37,703 bases of DNA from Actinomycetota bacterium (GTDB lineage: Bacteria > Actinomycetota > Actinomycetes > Mycobacteriales > JACQDL01), in assembly GCA_016201065.1 (NCBI GenBank), contig JACQDL010000010.1, positions 1 to 37,703 of the forward strand, read 5' to 3'. A model generated the notes under the pieces. It was not told the origin of the DNA. It saw nothing but the letters and a program-made list of their open reading frames with translations, and searched no databases. Shown piece after piece: positions 34,993-37,703 of the stretch. How positions within the stretch are numbered: the stretch's first letter is position 1; every line of letters begins with the position of its first letter. The translations under genes were made by a program, and so were the position numbers.

Positions 34993-35403
34993 TCAACGCA
35001 GCTCGTTGATGCGGATCAGGTTCCCCGCGGGATCGCGGAAGGCGCAGTCGCGGACCCCGTACGGCTGCTCGGTCGGCTCCTGGACGACGTCGGCGCCGCT
35101 GGCCTCCAGCCGCGTGAAGACGCCGTCGAGGTCGGCGGTGGCCAGGGTGACGCGGGCGTAGGTGCCCTTGGCCATCATCTCGACGATGGTGCGGCGCTCG
35201 CCGTCGGTGATGCCGGGGTCGGCGGCCGGCGGCTCCAGGACGATGGACGTGCCGGGCTGGTCGGCGGGGCCGACCGTGATCCAGCGCATCCCGCCGTATC
35301 CGACGTCGTTGCGGACCTCGAAGCCGAGGGTGTCGCGGTAGAAGGCCAGGGAGGCGTCCGGGTCGTTGTGCGGGAGGAAGGTCCAGTGAATGGTGATGTC
35401 CAT
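34993..35403 (-). CDS. VOC (glyoxalase/bleomycin-resistance fold) protein
   Basis: A 136-residue vicinal-oxygen-chelate protein. Paired beta-alpha-beta-beta-beta modules are visible: IHWTFLPHNDPDASLAFYRD with TLGFEVRND, then YARVTLATADLDGVFTRLEA with CAFRDPAGNLIRINE. Metal-type residues are His near the start of module one and Glu in the last strand. Members bind or modify small compounds or sequester drugs; its ligand is unknown. The ATG at 35403 lies 5 bp after the AraC-type gene with no clear ribosome binding site, so translation is probably coupled. It forms an operon with that regulator and the UvrA-like gene. Confidence 0.88.
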   Translation of the reverse strand: MDITIHWTFLPHNDPDASLAFYRDTLGFEVRNDVGYGGMRWITVGPADQPGTSIVLEPPAADPGITDGERRTIVEMMAKGTYARVTLATADLDGVFTRLEASGADVVQEPTEQPYGVRDCAFRDPAGNLIRINELR

Positions 35404-35408
35404 GGCGG

Positions 35409-35858
35409 TCAGGCTAGTTGCGGCTCTGTGACCCGCGCTTCTCGATTCCTGATCGGTCTGGTCACCTGTTTCGCGACGCACGACGGCATCCCCGCCGTCG
35501 CGAGCGCCGCGTGACGCCGGTAGGTGCTGGGCGGCATACCAACCAACTCGGTGAAGCGAGTGCTGAAGGTGCCCAGCGACGCGCAGCCGACCGCGAGACA
35601 GACCTCGGTGACGCTGAGGTCGCCACGACGCAGCAGCGCCATCGCCCGCTCGATACGCCGCGTCATCAGGTAGGCGTACGGCGACTCGCCGTAGGCGAGC
35701 CGGAACTCGCGGCTGAGATGCCCGGCCGACATGTGCGCGCCGCGGGCGAGCGCCTCCACGTCCAGCGGCTGCGCGTACTCCCGGTCGATCCGGTCGCGGA
35801 CGCGGCGCAGCCGCGCGAGGTCGCGCAGGTGCTGCGCCGCGGCGGGTCTGCTTGTCAC
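35409..35858 (-). CDS. AraC-type transcriptional regulator (DNA-binding domain only)
   Basis: A 149-residue protein consisting almost entirely of the AraC/XylS DNA-binding domain. The first helix-turn-helix is LDVEALARGAHMSAGHLSRE and the second is LSVTEVCLAVGCASLGTFST followed by RFTELVGMPPSTYRR. There is no ligand-binding domain, so it is a MarA/SoxS-sized regulator, perhaps controlling the VOC and UvrA-like genes behind it. The GTG start at 35858 is chosen because the domain begins shortly after it; no strong ribosome binding site is seen. Confidence 0.85.
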   Translation of the reverse strand: MTSRPAAAQHLRDLARLRRVRDRIDREYAQPLDVEALARGAHMSAGHLSREFRLAYGESPYAYLMTRRIERAMALLRRGDLSVTEVCLAVGCASLGTFSTRFTELVGMPPSTYRRHAALATAGMPSCVAKQVTRPIRNREARVTEPQLA

Positions 35859-36026
35859 CTGCGAGATCGTGCCACGTCGCGCCGGAGGTGCCCAGCGCCG
35901 CTGGAGCCAGCCACGCGACCAGTTCGTCTTCATCACCGGGCCGTCGCTGGCTTCGGCATGTCTTCGCGCCGAGGGAACCTCGCCTCCTGCTGGCGGAGGT
36001 GCGCGCCCTTCCCGGCGTCGCCATGT

Positions 36027-36047
36027 GGGTGTCGACGCCACGTTCCC
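36027..36047 (+). repeat. 21-bp direct repeat, left copy
   Basis: GGGTGTCGACGCCACGTTCCC is repeated exactly at 36175-36195 (written here only once, 21 bp read as GGGTGTCGACG then CCACGTTCCC). The two copies bracket the 69-bp flavin reductase fragment at 36083-36151. The surrounding 35859-36082 has no convincing gene. Confidence 0.8.
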
Positions 36048-36082
36048 GACGGGCCGAGGCGTCGGACCGGACGCGCCGAGCC

Positions 36083-36151
36083 CGTCGCGTTGTCCGGCGT
36101 GACGAAGCCCGAGTAGCAGGCACCGAGCTTCCACACGCCCTCCGCCTGGTC
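36083..36151 (-). pseudogene. 69-bp internal fragment of a flavin reductase gene
   Basis: The minus strand encodes DQAEGVWKLGACYSGFVTP followed by DNAT. It matches DQAEGVWRLGARYSGFVTP plus DNAT of the intact flavin reductase (36521-36589) with six base differences in 69. Flanking codons do not match. It is a decayed middle part of a second reductase copy, whose 3' end may be repeat copy A at 32349-32424. Confidence 0.75.
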
Positions 36152-36174
36152 ACCCCTCGGCACCCCCCGGCGGC

Positions 36175-36195
36175 GGGTGTCGACGCCACGTTCCC
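36175..36195 (+). repeat. 21-bp direct repeat, right copy
   Basis: Exact second copy of the 21 bp at 36027-36047, 148 bp downstream. It lies between the 69-bp gene fragment and the 3' end of the intact flavin reductase. The rest of 36152-36235 shows no gene. Confidence 0.8.
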
Positions 36196-36235
36196 CAACG
36201 GACCGTTCACCACACCGCAGCCGCCGGCGCGATGA

Positions 36236-36832
36236 TCACCGCGGCGCGTGGTATGGAAGGGTGTAGCTCGTGCCGGCGGTGGTGAAGCGGTTGCCGGTCA
36301 CCTGCATGAGCGGGTTCAGGTCACGCTGGGGCGAGGCGTCGGAGTCGAACGCCTGCTTGTCGAAGGCCGCGGTCTCGACCTGGCCAACAGCGAGCGCATG
36401 GTCGCCGCCGAGGTCGAGGCGCGCGACGATGCGGCAGGACAGCCACCCCAGACCGGTGACCAGCACCGGGCCATGCTCGCTCGCCGCGTGGTCGAACTTC
36501 AGGCCGGATGCGACGAGCTTCGTCGCGTTGTCCGGCGTGACGAATCCCGAGTAGCGGGCACCGAGCCTCCACACGCCTTCGGCTTGGTCGCTGGTCGGAA
36601 CTGACAACGTGAATCCGCCACCGTGCTGCAGGTTGGTGTGTGTCGTCCAGCGTTTCATGACCGCGATCAGCACCTGCTGTGGGTCGGTGGAGACCGACGT
36701 GGCGTTCGAGACCGGGATGACGTCAGGCTCGCCCGATGGACTGCGGGTCCCGATCAGGTAGGCGACCCTGGGCGCGAGCAGTCGGTGCGCCTTCCGCAGC
36801 GGGCCTTCCAGGATGGACATCACGCGCCCCAT
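36236..36832 (-). CDS. Flavin reductase family protein (FMN-binding split barrel)
   Basis: A 198-residue protein of the flavin reductase/flavoredoxin family, which binds FMN and reduces flavin with NAD(P)H or serves a monooxygenase. Visible features are AYLIGTRSPSGEPDVIPVSN, STDPQQVLIAVMKRWTTHTN (flavin phosphate contacts), GGGFTLSVPTSDQAEGVWRL and GPVLVTGLGWLSCRIVARLD. The start is either ATG 36832 or ATG 36820 (MSILEGPLRKAH); neither has a clear ribosome binding site. It lies 25 bp after the unrecognised gene upstream, so the two may be cotranscribed. Two other places in the window carry pieces of this gene. Confidence 0.85.
   Translation of the reverse strand: MGRVMSILEGPLRKAHRLLAPRVAYLIGTRSPSGEPDVIPVSNATSVSTDPQQVLIAVMKRWTTHTNLQHGGGFTLSVPTSDQAEGVWRLGARYSGFVTPDNATKLVASGLKFDHAASEHGPVLVTGLGWLSCRIVARLDLGGDHALAVGQVETAAFDKQAFDSDASPQRDLNPLMQVTGNRFTTAGTSYTLPYHAPR
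36251..36326 (+). repeat. 76-bp direct repeat, copy B (3' end of the intact flavin reductase)
   Basis: This is the original context of the repeat: the last ~25 codons of the complete flavin reductase gene. Copy A lies 3.9 kb away at 32349-32424, in the same orientation. By eye, 73 of 76 bases agree. Confidence 0.85.
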
Positions 36833-36857
36833 CCGTGCCGGGCCGTCGCCGCCCCCG

Positions 36858-37268
36858 TCACGAGGGTGATTCCCGCTGGCCCCAGCCGGGAGTCTGGACG
36901 AGGGCCGTCAGCGGGCCGCCCGCGTCGTGGATCACGATCCGCAGTTCGTCGGCCATCGGCTCCAGCAACGCCCAGTCGAGTGGGCCGCGGACGAAGAACG
37001 CTTCCGCCTGCGTCCGGACCGCCAACGCCCGCAACCGAGCGACCACCGCACCGACGGGTGGGCCGCCGTCCGCGCCGTTGACGTCGACCTCGACGGTGTC
37101 CAGGAGGAAGTACCCGATCCGGGCAGCAGCCACCGCCACCGCCACCCGTTCCTCACTGCGAACCGTGGGGTCCATCCGCCGCGCGACCGCCAGCACACCG
37201 ATCCCGAACGGATGGCCCCGCCACGCAACCGGCTCGCCAGGCGCCGCCGCCTCACCCGGAACGTCCAT
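36858..37268 (-). CDS. Unrecognised protein
   Basis: A 136-residue frame with high third-position GC, starting at ATG 37268 (MDVPGEAAAPGEPVAW). It contains GIGVLAVARRMDPTVRSEER, ARIGYFLLDTVEVDVNG, ARLRALAVRTQAEAFFV and DELRIVIHDAGGPL. The alternation of a strand, an acidic/arginine turn and helices loosely recalls the N-terminal domain of serine recombinases, which is found alone in some actinomycete proteins, but the catalytic serine motif is not convincing. No membrane segment is seen. It probably shares an operon with the flavin reductase. The frame stays open upstream to 37427, but that part is Cys/Val-rich and unlikely to be coding. Confidence 0.5.
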   Translation of the reverse strand: MDVPGEAAAPGEPVAWRGHPFGIGVLAVARRMDPTVRSEERVAVAVAAARIGYFLLDTVEVDVNGADGGPPVGAVVARLRALAVRTQAEAFFVRGPLDWALLEPMADELRIVIHDAGGPLTALVQTPGWGQRESPS

Positions 37269-37703
37269 CACGACCACCGCTGCCCGGCATCGACCAACCC
37301 CACACCAGCGGCCGACCGGCGCGCACCAGCACACGGCCACACCGACCCGCACACCCCCACAGAGCGCACCCACCGGATCATGATCGTGACCCGCGATCGG
37401 CATTCCAACCACGGCTTTCTGCGCCACTCACGTCAGCTAGCATCCCCACCGTCACCATCTCCCCACTCAGCGCGGCAACCCCGTCGGATTGGGGGGCAGG
37501 GCCGTCAGCGGGCTCGCTCCCTTGGCAGCAGGCCCTGCTGCATCAGGTGCCCGAGCCCGGCGCAATGCCCGGGACTTAAGAGCTTTCGGGTGGTGCATGG
37601 GGCTGAAGGTTTTGGTTACGGTGTGTGATTCCGGGTTGGGGCATGCCTGGGACCGGGCTGTCGTGCCCGGATGACGGCCGGTTCCGGGGCCGGCTGGGAA
37701 TAG
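37269..37703. other. Right window edge, no supported gene
   Basis: No convincing gene. It holds a CAC-rich stretch (37300-37370) and a tight hairpin GCAGCAG-GCC-CTGCTGC at 37525-37541. From about 37560 to the end there is a less GC-biased stretch with TTAAG and TTTTGG, which might contain a promoter. A short frame at 37489-37674 shows no family resemblance. Confidence 0.4.

Noticed and set aside
37489-37674. 61-codon frame near the right edge
   Set aside because: No family resemblance, no ribosome binding site and poor codon pattern.

Overview
This is a very GC-rich chromosomal segment of an actinomycete. Many genes start with GTG, neighbouring genes overlap by 4 bp (ATGA/GTGA), and several genes appear leaderless with a TANNNT box 6-8 nt before the start codon. 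Marker genes are mshC (mycothiol synthesis, an actinobacterial pathway), an F420-type luciferase-like oxidoreductase and the MSMEG_4193/DUF3090/SCO1664 trio. A member of the Micromonosporaceae is my best guess; that is inference from gene content, not a database result.

Layout. (1) 1-900: tRNA-Leu(GAG) on the minus strand, with fragments of a tyrosine integrase and a ribbon-helix-helix antitoxin at its 3' side, the scar of a deleted element. (2) 961-4595: an M20 peptidase, a DUF5703 protein and a RecD2-like helicase. (3) 4788-13085: an eight-gene, tightly coupled operon for a form II (AYRGAGR) CO-dehydrogenase-like molybdenum hydroxylase, with its own maturation set: MoxR ATPase, VWA protein, XdhC, MocA-type cytidylyltransferase and membrane-anchored CoxG. 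(4) 13206-18011: a four-gene carbohydrate-type ABC importer (ATPase, lipoprotein, two permeases). Its first permease carries a large extracytoplasmic insert with a B-type/carboxypeptidase-regulatory-like beta domain, at the place where E. coli MalF has its P2 loop. (5) 18022-19886: a sucraseferredoxin-like Fe-S protein and a convergent aldo/keto reductase that lacks two of the four catalytic residues. (6) 19987-23956: LLM oxidoreductase, uppP, MSMEG_4193, DUF3090 and SCO1664. (7) 24148-31049: six co-directional genes resembling a stripped-down type IV secretion/conjugation apparatus (two small membrane proteins, VirB4-like ATPase, VirB6/TrbL-like channel, VirB8/TcpC-like protein, lysozyme-like plus NlpC/P60 hydrolase). 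It has its own promoter and terminator-like hairpins and sits between SCO1664 and mshC. No relaxase, coupling protein or integrase is visible. (8) 31123-32349: mshC. (9) 32349-36326: a cargo of a UvrA-like ATPase without the UvrB-binding domain, a VOC protein and an AraC-type regulator. It is bracketed by two 76-bp direct repeats that are copies of the 3' end of a flavin reductase gene; the complete reductase lies at 36236-36832. (10) 36858-37268: an unrecognised protein, followed by 435 bp without a convincing gene.

The most interesting parts are the orphan T4SS-like locus within the mycothiol neighbourhood, the repeat-flanked UvrA/VOC/AraC insertion, the permease with an inserted Ig-like domain, the catalytically degenerate aldo/keto reductase and the series of leaderless promoters.
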